NCBI GenBank assembly: GCA_019918135.1
Contig: WBZZ01002446.1
Coordinates: 35,001 to 99,000, forward strand
Direction of reading: 5' to 3'
Length of the DNA stretch: 64,000 nt
Source of the DNA: Paulinella micropora
Lineage: Eukaryota; Cercozoa; Imbricatea; Euglyphida; Paulinellidae
Shown: in pieces, positions 54,252 to 64,000 of the stretch
How positions within the stretch are numbered: the stretch's first letter is position 1
Layout of the letters: every line of letters begins with the position of its first letter
Position numbers and translations under genes: made by a program
The notes under the pieces: generated by a model
The model's database searches: none
What the model was told of the DNA's origin: nothing
The model's input: the letters and a program-made list of their open reading frames with translations, nothing else

Positions 54252-54620
54252 TTAGATGAAAATTAAGGCGGGGCGGGCGGGGCTGGGCGGGGCGAGCGGG
54301 GCGGGCGGGGCCGTATGTATGCTTGATTTCATATGTCTTGCTTTGCTACTCCTATTTATTTCAACTCCGCACTCACACTTAAATGTTTTATTCTTCCGAT
54401 TTCTTTTCTTTTCTTTTTTGATTTCCTTTGCTTCCTTATCATAATTAACTTTCCATTCATCATACTTTGGTTTTACTTTTTCCTCGTGGTATTTCTTTGC
54501 TTCTTCCATTGCTTGTTCTTGGGTTCTTCGTTTTCCAATAGTAAAACTCTTAAACATCGTTTTACCTCCTTCTCTCCATTGAATTTTTACCATCTGTCTC
54601 TTTTCATTATTCTTTATCAT
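54252..54620 (-). mobile_element. PLV-associated small ORF with CEC...H...H motif
   Basis: 122 codons on the minus strand. N-terminal half: an AP2-like strand-helix stretch (FKSFTIGKRRTQEQAMEEAK). C-terminal half: KCECGVEINRSSKARHMKSS with a following IH, a C-x-C...H...H zinc motif common in PLV and giant-virus small proteins. Looks whole. It sits upstream of polymerase 2 on the same strand. The C-terminal tail is a low-complexity Pro/Ala stretch from a GGGGC-rich repeat. Confidence 0.5.
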
Positions 54621-54734
54621 AATACATCCTTGTGAAATTGTAAATCTGCGACTTGTCGCAGTTTTTTGTGTGCGTTTGTCATCCTGTATGTGTCTATATT
54701 TTTATGACTTTAATTTAAAAAAATTGAGATTCTT

Positions 54735-55090
54735 TTTATTTATCCTTTGATACGTAGTTCGTGATAGACTGATTGAAGGTGTCTTGTTTTGTATCCTCTA
54801 GTGGTTCATATCCACATTCACATATCCATTTGCTTGAGAAATAGTTTCTGTTCCATTCATTTCTGTATTGTCTTTTATTTTGCTGAACTTGTTCTTCATT
54901 ATATTTCTTCCACAATTCATATTTAGGTCTTATGTTTTCTTCATAAAATCTATTTGCTTCCTCTGATGCTTGTTCTTTGTTTCTTTTTCCGTCAATACAA
55001 AAGTTTTTTACTTGGTTTTGTTTTCTTCTTCCTATCTTACAACTACCCTTGGAGACTTTTCATTGTTCATAACATACACACCTCCTTTGT
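54735..55090 (-). mobile_element. Paralogue of the preceding small ORF
   Basis: The minus strand has ASEEANRFYEENIRPKYELW and KWICECGYEP, collinear with the neighbour at 54252-54620, so the two arose by tandem duplication. The zinc motif's second half is not clear here. No well-placed start codon is visible. Confidence 0.4.
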
Positions 55091-55324
55091 TTATTTTCTT
55101 TGGAATGTCTGTCATTTTCTATATGTGTTATAAATCTATGTCTATAATATAAAATTATTTTTATAACAACTTATTTGTCCGTTTCCACTATTTCCTGTCC
55201 GTTGCCTTTTTGTCCCGGCGGGCCGGCCGGTGTGTCTCTGTGGCGGGTGGTGTATGTATTGAAAAAGCGTGCCCAAGTGGCACCCTATACTTTCTACTAA
55301 AGAGAGAGAAAGTAGTTTGTGATG

Positions 55325-55560
55325 CTCTGGTCCTAAGGTAGGGGGTGTCTAAGGTAGGGGGTGTCTAAGGTAGGGGGTGTCTAAGGTAGGGGGTGTCTAA
55401 GGTAGGGGGTGTTCTACCAAATTACAGAGAGAGGGAGAGACATAGAGAGAGAAAGAGAAAGAAAGAGAGAGAGAGAGAGAGAGATAGAAGTTTGGGATGA
55501 TCTGGTCCTAAGGTAAGGGGTGGTAAGGTAGGGGGTGTCCTAAGGTAGGGGGGTGTCCTT
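55325..55560. repeat. CTAAGGTAGGGGGTGT minisatellite, array 1
   Basis: Five 16-bp units at about 55335-55410 and more at 55508-55558, separated by a GA run. On the minus strand each unit ends CCCCCTACCTTAG, which looks like an intron 3' end. Both sub-arrays are followed (plus strand to the left) by a related sequence reading GACCAGA.CATC.CAAACT on the minus strand. Confidence 0.85.
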
Positions 55561-55572
55561 GACAAGTACAGA

Positions 55573-55616
<44 letters not shown>

Positions 55617-56411
55617 CTGGCGTCCTTGATGATGGGAGGGTCATAGTTCTTAAGTACCAAAACGTCTGGGTAGTTGGGCTTGGTCGTACGCTTAGCTGCG
55701 CACACACCATACACACACCATACATCGCAGTGATCCCTCTCTCTCCCCAACAGCCATCCATCAAACAGCGCAGTGCGTGCACAGCAAGCAAGGAAAGGAA
55801 GAAAGAGAGACCGAAATGGGCAAGACGGGATGTGAGCAGACGCTTAGCCCCTAAAAGCTCCAGTCCGAACAACTAAAGCAGGGGGTCCACAAGGTAGGGG
55901 GTGCTTAGAGAGAGAGAGAGAGAGAGGGAGAGGGAGAGGGAGAGGGAGGGAGACAGGCAGAGAGAGAGAGAGAGACTCACCCCTTGAACAATAGACAGGG
56001 CGGTTTCCCTGGTTACGACACCCCAGTTGCCCAGCGGTCGGTAATCGCATCCGAAGAAAGAATGCACCACTGCACACAATGCCAATACCAAACAAAGACA
56101 TGATACATGCATACACACATACATACATATCAACATACCGTGGTTTGTTACTTGATCCGCTCTCAAGGCCTCCTCTGTAGACACATCAGTCTTTGGATTC
56201 TTTCATGGTCGCGAACCTGATAATAGCACCTATAACAAAGTAGTGGTGATTATAAGAAAGAACAAGAAAGAAGCAACAACGAAAAAAAGGGGACGGACCT
56301 GTCAAGGGGTGTGCTGCCCCACTTTTTTCACCGGCTTAGTCTGGACCCATGGCAGTAGCTGGTCCCATGGCTCAAAAAGGTAGGGATAGTCCTTATACAA
56401 CCAATCCGGAT
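55617..56411 (-). CDS. Unrecognised host gene, partial, six small exons
   Basis: Exons on the minus strand: 56411-56332, 56229-56217 (13 nt, least certain), 56174-56139, 56069-55981, 55872-55812, 55695-55617. All junctions are GT-AG and the phases agree through 55617. The peptide pieces read well: PDWLYKDYPYLFEPWDQLLP, EEALRADQVTNH, SFFGCDYRPLGNWGVVTRET, LFGLELLGAKRLLTSRLAHF, TKPNYPDVLVLKNYDPPIIK. The family is not recognised. Introns are rich in CT runs and also contain the minisatellite. The 5' part is lost in, or lies beyond, the retroposon tract at 56.55 kb. The 3' end after 55617 is unresolved: the next acceptor-like sites are inside the minisatellite. Confidence 0.6.
55900..55975. repeat. 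(GA)n run in an intron
   Basis: Lies in the intron between exons 55981-56069 and 55812-55872. On the coding strand it is a CT run that can serve as the polypyrimidine tract. Confidence 0.85.
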
Positions 56412-56429
56412 CTTAGCCCTACAAGGGAG

Positions 56430-56546
56430 AAAGAGAGAGACAGACTGATAAGAGAGAGAAAGACTGATAGGAGACTAAGAGGGGAGTAGGTAAGGTCGGG
56501 TAGGGTGTCCTACGGTAGGGGGTCTCCTAAGGTAGGGGGTGTCACA
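56430..56546. repeat. GA run and minisatellite, array 2
   Basis: AGAGAGAC... followed by AAGGTAGGGGGTCTCCTAAG units, ending ACATTACT against the ATT run. A diverged copy of the whole block is at 57378-57485. Confidence 0.8.
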
Positions 56547-56550
56547 TTAC

Positions 56551-57014
<464 letters not shown>

Positions 57015-57187
57015 AGGGAGTACATAGGCCATCGGTTCTTTCCATGGGCTGATTGGTATAAAGCTCCTAGAGTAATGTTCTATGCCGTCACTTCCTTTAT
57101 TCCACCGATTGGTGTGGAGACTTTCCTTATGGAATGGAGGACTGGATGCACATGGCCTTTTGGCTCAGCAATTGGCAGGAGATACAC

Positions 57188-57188
<1 letters not shown>
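57015..57188 (+). mobile_element. Family B retroposon
   Basis: Full length; one difference (GGTTCTTTCC) from the copy at 57517. Confidence 0.83.
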
Positions 57189-57241
<53 letters not shown>

Positions 57242-57243
57242 TG

Positions 57244-57305
57244 CCCCGTGCTACCAATGGAGGCACATGTCCGACAGGATCAAAGGCCAATTGACTGATA
57301 AGTCT
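57244..57305 (+). mobile_element. Family F, 5'-truncated
   Basis: GCCCCGTGCTACCAATGGAG through GACTGATAAGTCT; about 40 bp shorter at the 5' end than the copy at 12863. Confidence 0.75.
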
Positions 57306-57377
57306 ATTATTACTATTATTATTACTATTATTACTATTATTATTATTATTATTATTAAGTACTGTTGCTATTACTAT

Positions 57378-57484
57378 TGCTAAGAGAGAGAGGGACTGAT
57401 AAGAGACAAAGAGGGGAGTAAGTAAGGTCAGGCAGGGGGTCTCCTAAGGTAGGGGGTCTCCTAAGGTAGGGGGTGTTACATTAC

Positions 57485-57485
<1 letters not shown>
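57378..57485. repeat. Duplicated intron/minisatellite block inside the retroposon tract
   Basis: AAGAGAGAGAGGGACTGATA...AAGGTAGGGGGTCTCCTAAG...GTTACATTACT matches 56438-56550. Since both blocks lead into ATT runs with the same kinds of elements, a local tandem duplication of host DNA plus tract is likely. Confidence 0.7.
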
Positions 57486-57515
<30 letters not shown>

Positions 57516-57516
57516 T

Positions 57517-57689
57517 AGGGAGTACATAGGCCATCGGTCCTTTCCATGGGCTGATTGGTATAAAGCTCCTAGAGTAATGTTCTATGCCGTCACTTCCTTT
57601 ATTCCACCGATTGGTGTGGAGACTTTCCTTATGGAATGGAGGACTGGATGCACATGGCCTTTTGGCTCAGCAATTGGCAGGAGATACAC

Positions 57690-57690
<1 letters not shown>
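57517..57690 (+). mobile_element. Family B retroposon
   Basis: Full length; the second member of the local duplication. Confidence 0.83.
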
Positions 57691-57762
<72 letters not shown>

Positions 57763-58030
57763 GGACACCGTGATAGCCCAGTGGTCAAGTTCTACCATCT
57801 GGGCCCTGTCGCCAGTTCGATTCCCGTCGGTGCCGCCAGTATTTTCATTGAACATACCGGTCTATTTCTGGACCAGTATTTTCATTGAACATACCGGCCC
57901 GTCTGGAAGTGTTGGAACTGCCCTTGCGGGGGTGTCATTAGAGCTTATCGTCAATTCTTCGTACTCCCCTCACGGGTGAGACGATGGAGGCGCATGTGCA
58001 GAAATGCATCAGCCATTGACAGAGAAGCAC

Positions 58031-58031
<1 letters not shown>
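57763..58031 (+). mobile_element. SINE-A (TCTATTTC subtype)
   Basis: Full length, with GGTGCCGCCAG in the CCA region. Confidence 0.89.
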
Positions 58032-58061
<30 letters not shown>

Positions 58062-58330
58062 GGACACCGTGATAGCCCAGTGGTCAAGTTCTACCATCTG
58101 GGCCCTGTCGCCAGTTCGATTCCCGTCGGTGCCACCAGTATTTTCATTGAACATACCGGTCTATTTCTGGACCAGTATTTTCATTGAACATACCGGCCCG
58201 TCTGGAAGTGTTGGAACTGCCCTTGCGGGGGTGTCATTAGAGCTTATCGTCAATTCTTCGTACTCCCCTCACGGGTGAGACGATGGAGGCGCATGTGCAG
58301 AAATGCATCAGCCATTGACAGAGAAGCACT
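58062..58330 (+). mobile_element. SINE-A (TCTATTTC subtype)
   Basis: Full length, nearly identical to its left neighbour. Confidence 0.89.
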
Positions 58331-58357
58331 ATTATTATTATTATTATTATTATTATT

Positions 58358-58469
58358 TGCCCTTGCGGGGGTGTCATTAGAGCTTATCGTCAATTCTTCG
58401 TACTCCCCTCACGGGTGAGACGATGGAGGCGCATGTGCAGAAATGCATCAGCCATTGACAGAGAAGCAC

Positions 58470-58470
<1 letters not shown>
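58358..58470 (+). mobile_element. SINE-A, 5'-truncated
   Basis: Starts TGCCCTTGCGGGGGTG; only the last 113 bp are kept. Confidence 0.86.
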
Positions 58471-58521
<51 letters not shown>

Positions 58522-58523
<2 letters not shown>

Positions 58524-58562
58524 CATGTCCGACAGGATCAAAGGCCAATTGACTGATAAGTC

Positions 58563-58563
<1 letters not shown>
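58522..58563 (+). mobile_element. Family F 3' end fragment
   Basis: TCACATGTCCGACAGGATCA through GATAAGTCT, between ATT runs. It starts within the shared signature and so lacks GGAGGC. Confidence 0.75.
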
Positions 58564-58614
<51 letters not shown>

Positions 58615-58615
<1 letters not shown>

Positions 58616-58724
58616 CCTTGCGGGGGTGTCATTAGAGCTTATCGTCAATTCTTCGTACTCCCCTCACGGGTGAGACGATGGAGGCGCATGTGCAGATTTG
58701 CATCAGCCATTGACAGAGAAGCAC

Positions 58725-58725
<1 letters not shown>
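58615..58725 (+). mobile_element. SINE-A, 5'-truncated
   Basis: Starts CCCTTGCGGGGGTGTC, three bases from the truncation point of the copy at 58358, with the CAGATTTGC variant. Confidence 0.86.
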
Positions 58726-58761
<36 letters not shown>

Positions 58762-58762
58762 T

Positions 58763-59028
58763 GGACACCGTGATAGCCCAGTGGTCAAGTTCTACCATCT
58801 GGGCCCTGTCGCCAGTTCGATTCCCGTCGGTGCCACCAGTATTTTCATTGTACATACCGATCCGTCTGGACCAGTATTTTCATTGAACATACCGGCCCGT
58901 CTGGAAGTGTTGGAACTGCCCTTGCGGGGGTGTCATTAGAGCTTATCGTCAATTCTTCGTACTCCCCTCACGGGTGAGACGATGGAGGCGCATGTGCAGA
59001 AATGCATCAGCCATTGACAGAGAAGCAC

Positions 59029-59029
<1 letters not shown>
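58763..59029 (+). mobile_element. SINE-A, full length
   Basis: A-long form with the TTTCATTGTACATACCGATC variant shared with the copy at 13921. Confidence 0.88.
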
Positions 59030-59065
<36 letters not shown>

Positions 59066-59066
<1 letters not shown>

Positions 59067-59304
59067 TACCATCTGGGCCCTGTCGCCAGTTCGATTCCCG
59101 TCGGTGCCACCAGTATTTTCATTGAACATACCTGTCTATTTCTGGACCAGTATTTTCATTGAACATACCGGCCCGTCTGGAAGTGTTGGAACTGCCCTTG
59201 CGGGGGTGTCATTAGAGCTTATCGTCAATTCTTCGTACTCCCCTCACGGGTGAGACGATGGAGGCGCATGTGCAGAAATGCATCAGCCATTGACAGAGAA
59301 GCAC

Positions 59305-59305
<1 letters not shown>
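59066..59305 (+). mobile_element. SINE-A (TCTATTTC subtype), 5'-truncated
   Basis: Starts CTACCATCTGGGCCC, close to the truncation point of the copy at 13638; box A is lost. Confidence 0.86.
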
Positions 59306-59344
<39 letters not shown>

Positions 59345-59345
<1 letters not shown>

Positions 59346-62300
59346 TGGAGGGGTGCACAAGATGGCACTCCATGGGAAGAGGAGGTGGTTGGGCCTCTCC
59401 CCACGAAGGTGACCGCTTGGGGAGGGCGGTCACCGGGATATGCGCAACTCTCAACTGGGCATTTACTCGGTAGGGGTTCGGCCAGGCAGGTTGTGGGGTT
59501 GTCTGTTGGATTGTTGGTTGGCTCGTTTTTCTTGGCTGTTGGTTTGGGTCTGGTTTCCTGGTTAGCCCATTTTCGCCGAATTTCCTGCCGAGTAAATGCC
59601 TGGGGGCTTCCAGTTCCGGTTTGGTGATCTTGTTGAGGTGAGCATTCGGAGGAAACAGTACCGAGATGGGTTGAAGATAGGATTCACATTGAACCGAGAT
59701 GGGGCCGAGTTGACCTGTTCCAACTCGGCTCCATTTCGGCTTCATGTTAATCCTATCTTCATCCTATCTGGGTTTTGTCTCCTCCCTATCTTCGCTTCTT
59801 CGGGCTTGCCTAACTGGAACACATGATGAGCGCACGTTGGAGAGGGGCTTCAGTCGGTCCCAATGCCTGCCAGTGCCTTGCTGCGTTGCCGTGCCTTGCC
59901 CCATGCATTCACACCCTCCACCGTTGCATTTCTAACTGAGCAGCTTCGGCTGGGATTACTATACTTGTCTGTAAGACCCTATAGGTACCGCTAGGTTCGC
60001 GCCTTCTATACCCACGTGGGGGAAGGAGTTTCAGCGGCACGCCGTCCGATCTGGCTCCACTCGGGGACACCCGTACCTCATGATGTGTATTGTTAGGAGC
60101 AGCTGAAAGTCCATAAGGCATGAGAGTAGAGGCGTTGGCGATGCGATGGAGAGTGTGTGTAGTGCGTGAGGCAGGTTCTGGCGACGCTGGGGGGTGCTGG
60201 CGGGCGCCGAAGGGCACGAAGCGACGCGGCTGCGTCCAGTGACACCGGCGGAAATGCGTGTAGTGTGTGTTGCAGATACCGCCGATGCTATTTGCATGGA
60301 CGGGCGCTTTCCTCGGCGTAAAGAGGCGCGGCGGTGATGGCCAGCGACATTGGCCGTCTACTACTCTCAATGGATTACAAATACGCGAAGCACGGAGCTA
60401 CCACTGTGGCCCTTATGGGACAAGGTAGAATCGCCGAAGACCTGGACAATCCCCGTGGGAATGCCTCTTCGACGGGCTCTGGCCCGATGTCCCAGGATGG
60501 GAGGATGAGGGCTCGCGTATATGACGGAATTCCTGAACCACGTGGAGAGGCTATCTTAGCTGCGCCTCATCCTTCCTCCCCAAACCTGGCACACGGGTCG
60601 GCGCTTCAACATAAGGCGAGCGGCGCTATATGGCAGATGGCACCGCCGCCTCGACGGTACCGGCGGGTAGATCGGTACGACAAGGACGGGCGTAATCTGA
60701 TTGTCTGGGGGCTCTCAGAACGCGCCAATCTACAGGAGATCGCCTCCAAAATGAGCGGTCTTGGTCTGGTGGTCCCGGTAATGGAGTGGCAAGGCCAGCG
60801 AATGTCTCGTCACCTGGAGCTGGTCTACGAGGACGATGACAGCAGGCAGACGGCGTTGCAGCAACTCAAACATCTCAAATTCTTCGGCAGAGGGGTCAAT
60901 GTGGCCCTTGGGCGCAGGTTCAGGGACAGGGAACGTGTCCGAAGGCTTATTCGCATCCATCTGCGTGGGGAAGCGGCGGTCCGGAAGGAGGAAGCTGCGA
61001 CGGGATATCGCGTCTTGCCTCTGCATGAAGAATGTGTCGATGATGTGCAGGTGGTGTCTTCGGAATTGGCTGCCGATGCACCTAAGTGTGTGTCTGAGTG
61101 TGCTGATATGCATGTGGTGCCCCTGCATTCGGCGGCCAGTGCAGTGGGGGACCAACCTGCGCAAGCACCTGCAGAGGGGGGCAGCACGAGGGCGGAAGCC
61201 AAGCGCGGCCGTCGGGTCCGGAAACGAGCCAAGAAGCACCGCTCCAAGCAGTTCGATACCGGCTTCAAGCTACTCGTCGCGAGTCACAACTGGCAGGGTA
61301 AAACGGGATACGACAACGTAGGCACGGCGGAATGGGCATCATTCTACAAGCACGAGGGCTGGCTAGTCATCGGGGCTCAGGAGCACCGCATGGGCAAGAA
61401 GCAACTTTCCAAATGCAGCCTGGATGGATTCCGGATTTTTGGAAAACCTGCGGAGGTCAGCGAGAAAAATCGCTGCAAGGGTGGGGTTCTATTCGCGGTT
61501 GCTAACTTCCTTGGTCCGTATTGCAACCTGGTGTCAGCCCCCGTCGACCACCGGCAGCAAGTGTGGCTGCGTATCGCCTCGGGTGTTGCCGGCGCTCAGG
61601 ATATCTATGTGGGCAACGGCTACTTTCCCCAGGAAACGCAGGAAGAAGAGTCGTCAGAGGCGTATGCGGCCTGGCAGGCAGCTATAGCTTTTTTTGGAGC
61701 CAAAGGTCTTGTGGTCACGGTGGCGGATGCCAACGCGAAGCTCGGGCCGGCATGCAGCCGAAAAGAGGAGGGCATCGTCGGTCAACACGGGGAGGTCGAT
61801 GATAAGGGAGCACCGGTACGTTCGGAGAACGGCAAGAGACTCGCGGCTGTCCTCGTCGCTACGGGCCTGCGAAATCTGAGCGGCTTCTCGTGCCCAGTGG
61901 AAGGGTCCTACTGGTGGTCCCGGCGTGAGCAGCGCGGCATGGGCACAGGCAAGCACCTCCTCGATTACATCTGCGCGTCGCCTGGCTTGGCATCTGGAGC
62001 AAAGTTCGGAGTATGCGAAGATGATCTTGATACGGACCACAAGGCAGTATGGGCCGAACTGACGTGGAGCGGCCAGCGCCGGCCAAAGCGGGCTGCGAAA
62101 CCTTACAGGTCCTTTCGTGTTGATAAGCTTATTGGTGCTGGTGTCTCGGGTAATGATCACGCTGCGAAGCAAGCGCTGGATTATCTACGCGACAAGTTCG
62201 ATGACGTATTCCAGCATTGCCTACAGAAGCTTGGAGTGCATCAGCTGCCTGAGCTTGACCTATCGGGTGGTGCCGACAGCCAACGGGTGGTAGATGACGT

Positions 62301-64000
62301 CACCGAGCGAGTGGCGCAGTCCTTCCGAATGGCGGCGCACCGGGTCCTTGGCTCCAGATGTATACGACCCCGTTTCACCAACAATTGGTTCGACGGGGAG
62401 CTAAAGGAGCTCATTCAGCAGCGCCGGGAGGCCTACGCAGCATACAGGAGGGATGAATCGAATGCGGAAGCCCGTCTGAATTGGCTACGGCTCCGCAAGC
62501 AAATTCGGAAGGCAACTCGGGCCAAGAAGTCCGCCTCCTTCAAGCAAGTGCAGGAAGAAGCGGTCAAATGTCAACGCGAACAATCCTCAAAGCGCTTTTG
62601 GCTACTCGCGAAGCGGCTTGGCGGGGCACGCAGAACGAAGGTCTCCGCGCCGGTGCAAAGGGAGGATGGCTCACTGGCGTGTACGCTGCCGGAAAAGGTC
62701 GCTCGGTGGGAGGAATTTCGGAGAAATTCGGTGAAGCCACGGGAAAATCCGGCAAGTGCGGCTGTTGTGGTGGAGTGCTGTGCAGAAGCAGGCTCGCTGG
62801 AGTGGGAGGAAGCCGAAGCTAAGCGGCAGTTCCACTGGAACGATCGCTTCAGAGATGAGGTGGCCCGGGCTATGAAGGAGCACGAAGTAGGTGAAGACAC
62901 TTGCGAAGAGCTGGACAAGCCGTTCACGCAAGAGGAGGTCCTTGCAAGGCAACGTGCCCTGAATAACCACAAAGCTTGTGGCGAGGACAAAGTGAAGAAC
63001 GAGATGCTCAAGTATGGCGGCGCCTACATCAATGGCTACTTAACGCAGTACTTCAACTGGATTCGAGAAGCCGAGAGGACTCCAAAAGCTTGGGGCAAGG
63101 GAATCATCGTCAATATCCCCAAGGGTGGGGATCCTACGGATCCTGACAACTGGAGGGATATCTCGATTATTAGTTGCCTTGGTAAGCTGTATCTGTCCTT
63201 ATTAGCTACTCGTCTAACGCTCTTCGTGGATGGCCCGGATAAGCTACGTCCAGAGCAGGGAGGCTTCCGCCCGGGGCGTCGCACTACGGATCAGGTCTTT
63301 ACCCTTTGGCAGAGGTTGAAGGGGCGTCAGCAGCAGAAGCGGGAGTCGTATGTCCTGTTCGTCGATCTACGCAAGGCTTTCCCGTCTGTTTGGAGAGATG
63401 GTCTATTTGAGAGGCTCTGGAAGCTGGGTGTAAGGGGCAAGTTCTGGCGCACGCTACGCAGGTGCTACGAGCAGACTTCGTCGCAAGTGCTAGTTGATGG
63501 AGCACTCACCCCCGAAGTACTGGAGGGTGTAGGCGTCCAACAGGGTTCCCCTCTCTCTCCCACACTCTTCAACGTCTTTATGGATGAGCTGTGTGATCGG
63601 CTGGCGAGTGCCCTCAAGATCACGGATGTGAAGCGGCTGAACGACATCAAGGCACTTCTATACGCGGACGACGTGGCCCTCATCGCTCACAGTCGCACCG
63701 AGCTCCAGAAGATGGTCAATGTTGTGGCCAAGTTCGCGGAAGATTACAGGCTGGAAGTCAACTTGAAGCCCGGCAAGACGGAAATCATGCCCATTTACAC
63801 GTCGAGCAAGGCGAAACGACCAAGTATCAGGGAGCGAGGTGAGCCCGTGGTGTGGTTTCGCGGCCAGAAGCTTTGTGTCACCAGTCAGTACAAGTACCTG
63901 GGAGTGGTTATCACCGACGACCTGAAGTGGAAGGAGCAGGCCCTGCGGGCTACGCGTGTCACTGAAGTCGCCACCGCAGGTTGGTACTCTTTGTGGTGTG
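59345..64000 (+). mobile_element. LINE copy C, 5' part (runs off the window)
   Basis: 5' end CTGGAGGGGTGCACAAG directly after an ATT run, a 992-bp leader, then an open frame to the window end. Very close to copy A throughout. The leader carries an inverted pair around CAACTCGGCTCC and stretches shared with copies A and B. Confidence 0.92.
60337..64000 (+). CDS. LINE copy C protein: N-terminal part, APE endonuclease and reverse transcriptase
   Basis: Open from ATGGCCAGCGACATT (MASDIGRLLLSMDYKY) for 1,221 codons with no stop in the window. Residues about 310-570 form the endonuclease (LLVASHNWQG, QEHRMGK, ADANAKLG at about 463, TDHKAVW at about 566). From about 920 comes the reverse transcriptase: DNWRDISII (938), FVDLRKAF (1008), QPGSPLSPTLFN (1068), YADD (about 1109), YKYLGVVITDD (about 1185). 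At the point where copy A has TAG this copy reads ATG CAT, giving one continuous protein. All catalytic residues that I can check are present, so this may be a competent copy if the missing 3' part is also open. Confidence 0.93.
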   Translation, partial: MASDIGRLLLSMDYKYAKHGATTVALMGQGRIAEDLDNPRGNASSTGSGPMSQDGRMRARVYDGIPEPRGEAILAAPHPSSPNLAHGSALQHKASGAIWQMAPPPRRYRRVDRYDKDGRNLIVWGLSERANLQEIASKMSGLGLVVPVMEWQGQRMSRHLELVYEDDDSRQTALQQLKHLKFFGRGVNVALGRRFRDRERVRRLIRIHLRGEAAVRKEEAATGYRVLPLHEECVDDVQVVSSELAADAPKCVSECADMHVVPLHSAASAVGDQPAQAPAEGGSTRAEAKRGRRVRKRAKKHRSKQFDTGFKLLVASHNWQGKTGYDNVGTAEWASFYKHEGWLVIGAQEHRMGKKQLSKCSLDGFRIFGKPAEVSEKNRCKGGVLFAVANFLGPYCNLVSAPVDHRQQVWLRIASGVAGAQDIYVGNGYFPQETQEEESSEAYAAWQAAIAFFGAKGLVVTVADANAKLGPACSRKEEGIVGQHGEVDDKGAPVRSENGKRLAAVLVATGLRNLSGFSCPVEGSYWWSRREQRGMGTGKHLLDYICASPGLASGAKFGVCEDDLDTDHKAVWAELTWSGQRRPKRAAKPYRSFRVDKLIGAGVSGNDHAAKQALDYLRDKFDDVFQHCLQKLGVHQLPELDLSGGADSQRVVDDVTERVAQSFRMAAHRVLGSRCIRPRFTNNWFDGELKELIQQRREAYAAYRRDESNAEARLNWLRLRKQIRKATRAKKSASFKQVQEEAVKCQREQSSKRFWLLAKRLGGARRTKVSAPVQREDGSLACTLPEKVARWEEFRRNSVKPRENPASAAVVVECCAEAGSLEWEEAEAKRQFHWNDRFRDEVARAMKEHEVGEDTCEELDKPFTQEEVLARQRALNNHKACGEDKVKNEMLKYGGAYINGYLTQYFNWIREAERTPKAWGKGIIVNIPKGGDPTDPDNWRDISIISCLGKLYLSLLATRLTLFVDGPDKLRPEQGGFRPGRRTTDQVFTLWQRLKGRQQQKRESYVLFVDLRKAFPSVWRDGLFERLWKLGVRGKFWRTLRRCYEQTSSQVLVDGALTPEVLEGVGVQQGSPLSPTLFNVFMDELCDRLASALKITDVKRLNDIKALLYADDVALIAHSRTELQKMVNVVAKFAEDYRLEVNLKPGKTEIMPIYTSSKAKRPSIRERGEPVVWFRGQKLCVTSQYKYLGVVITDDLKWKEQALRATRVTEVATAGWYSLWC

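Noticed and set aside
55335-55410. Telomere-like repeat (TAGGGGG within the unit)
   Set aside because: 16-bp minisatellite, interstitial, interrupted and associated with a gene; no terminal array.

Overview
The window is nuclear DNA of a eukaryote, most likely an alga or other protist. The evidence is short GT-AG introns of about 40-60 bp in two gene models, tRNA-derived SINEs, an apurinic-endonuclease LINE and a Polinton-like virus (PLV) fossil. I cannot name the species. Nothing bacterial is present.

Layout. (1) 1-28.5 kb and 56.5-64 kb are packed with retroposons that sit end to end, each separated from the next by a run of (ATT)n (or (AAT)n where the element is on the minus strand). They include three copies of one LINE (491-6601 minus; 21475-24117 minus, internally deleted; 59345-64000 plus, running off the window), about 40 copies or pieces of a tRNA-headed SINE (SINE-A and its variant A2), and families named here B, C, D, E and F. 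All families except E share a 3' signature, TGGAGGC followed by CATG, about 45-60 bases before the ATT tail. This suggests that the LINE machinery mobilises all of them and that the ATT runs they leave behind serve as the next landing sites. (2) 28.6-31.7 kb is mostly unassigned, with GA and CA simple repeats and one weak candidate exon. (3) 31668-33370 is a short non-autonomous LTR element sitting in a copia-type gag fossil (33371-34010). (4) 34.1-41.8 kb and 50.4-55.1 kb are AT-rich PLV fossils: pieces of two protein-primed DNA polymerases, an adenain-like protease, a minor capsid (penton) protein, a second structural-type protein, a class-3 lipase and small zinc-motif ORFs. I found no major capsid protein or packaging ATPase. 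(5) 41815-50466 is an 8.65-kb GC-richer insert lying inside one of the polymerase fossils, with a 27-28 bp inverted repeat at its ends. It carries two divergent genes: a multi-exon minus-strand gene ending in seven H-x3-C-x-C-x2-C modules, and a plus-strand gene ending in two SAP domains and a RanBP2-type zinc finger. (6) 55.6-56.4 kb holds part of an unrecognised host gene with tiny exons and CT-rich introns, next to a CTAAGGTAGGGGGTGT minisatellite.

How the parts work together: in the retroposon tracts the LINE supplies endonuclease and reverse transcriptase, and the SINEs and short families appear to be its passengers. In the central block older viral and LTR material has been cut by later insertions: the LTR element into gag, a 272-bp foldback element into polymerase 1, and the 8.65-kb two-gene segment into polymerase 2. 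The two-gene segment is the best candidate for an undescribed mobile unit. The ATT retroposon network is the best candidate for an undescribed system.
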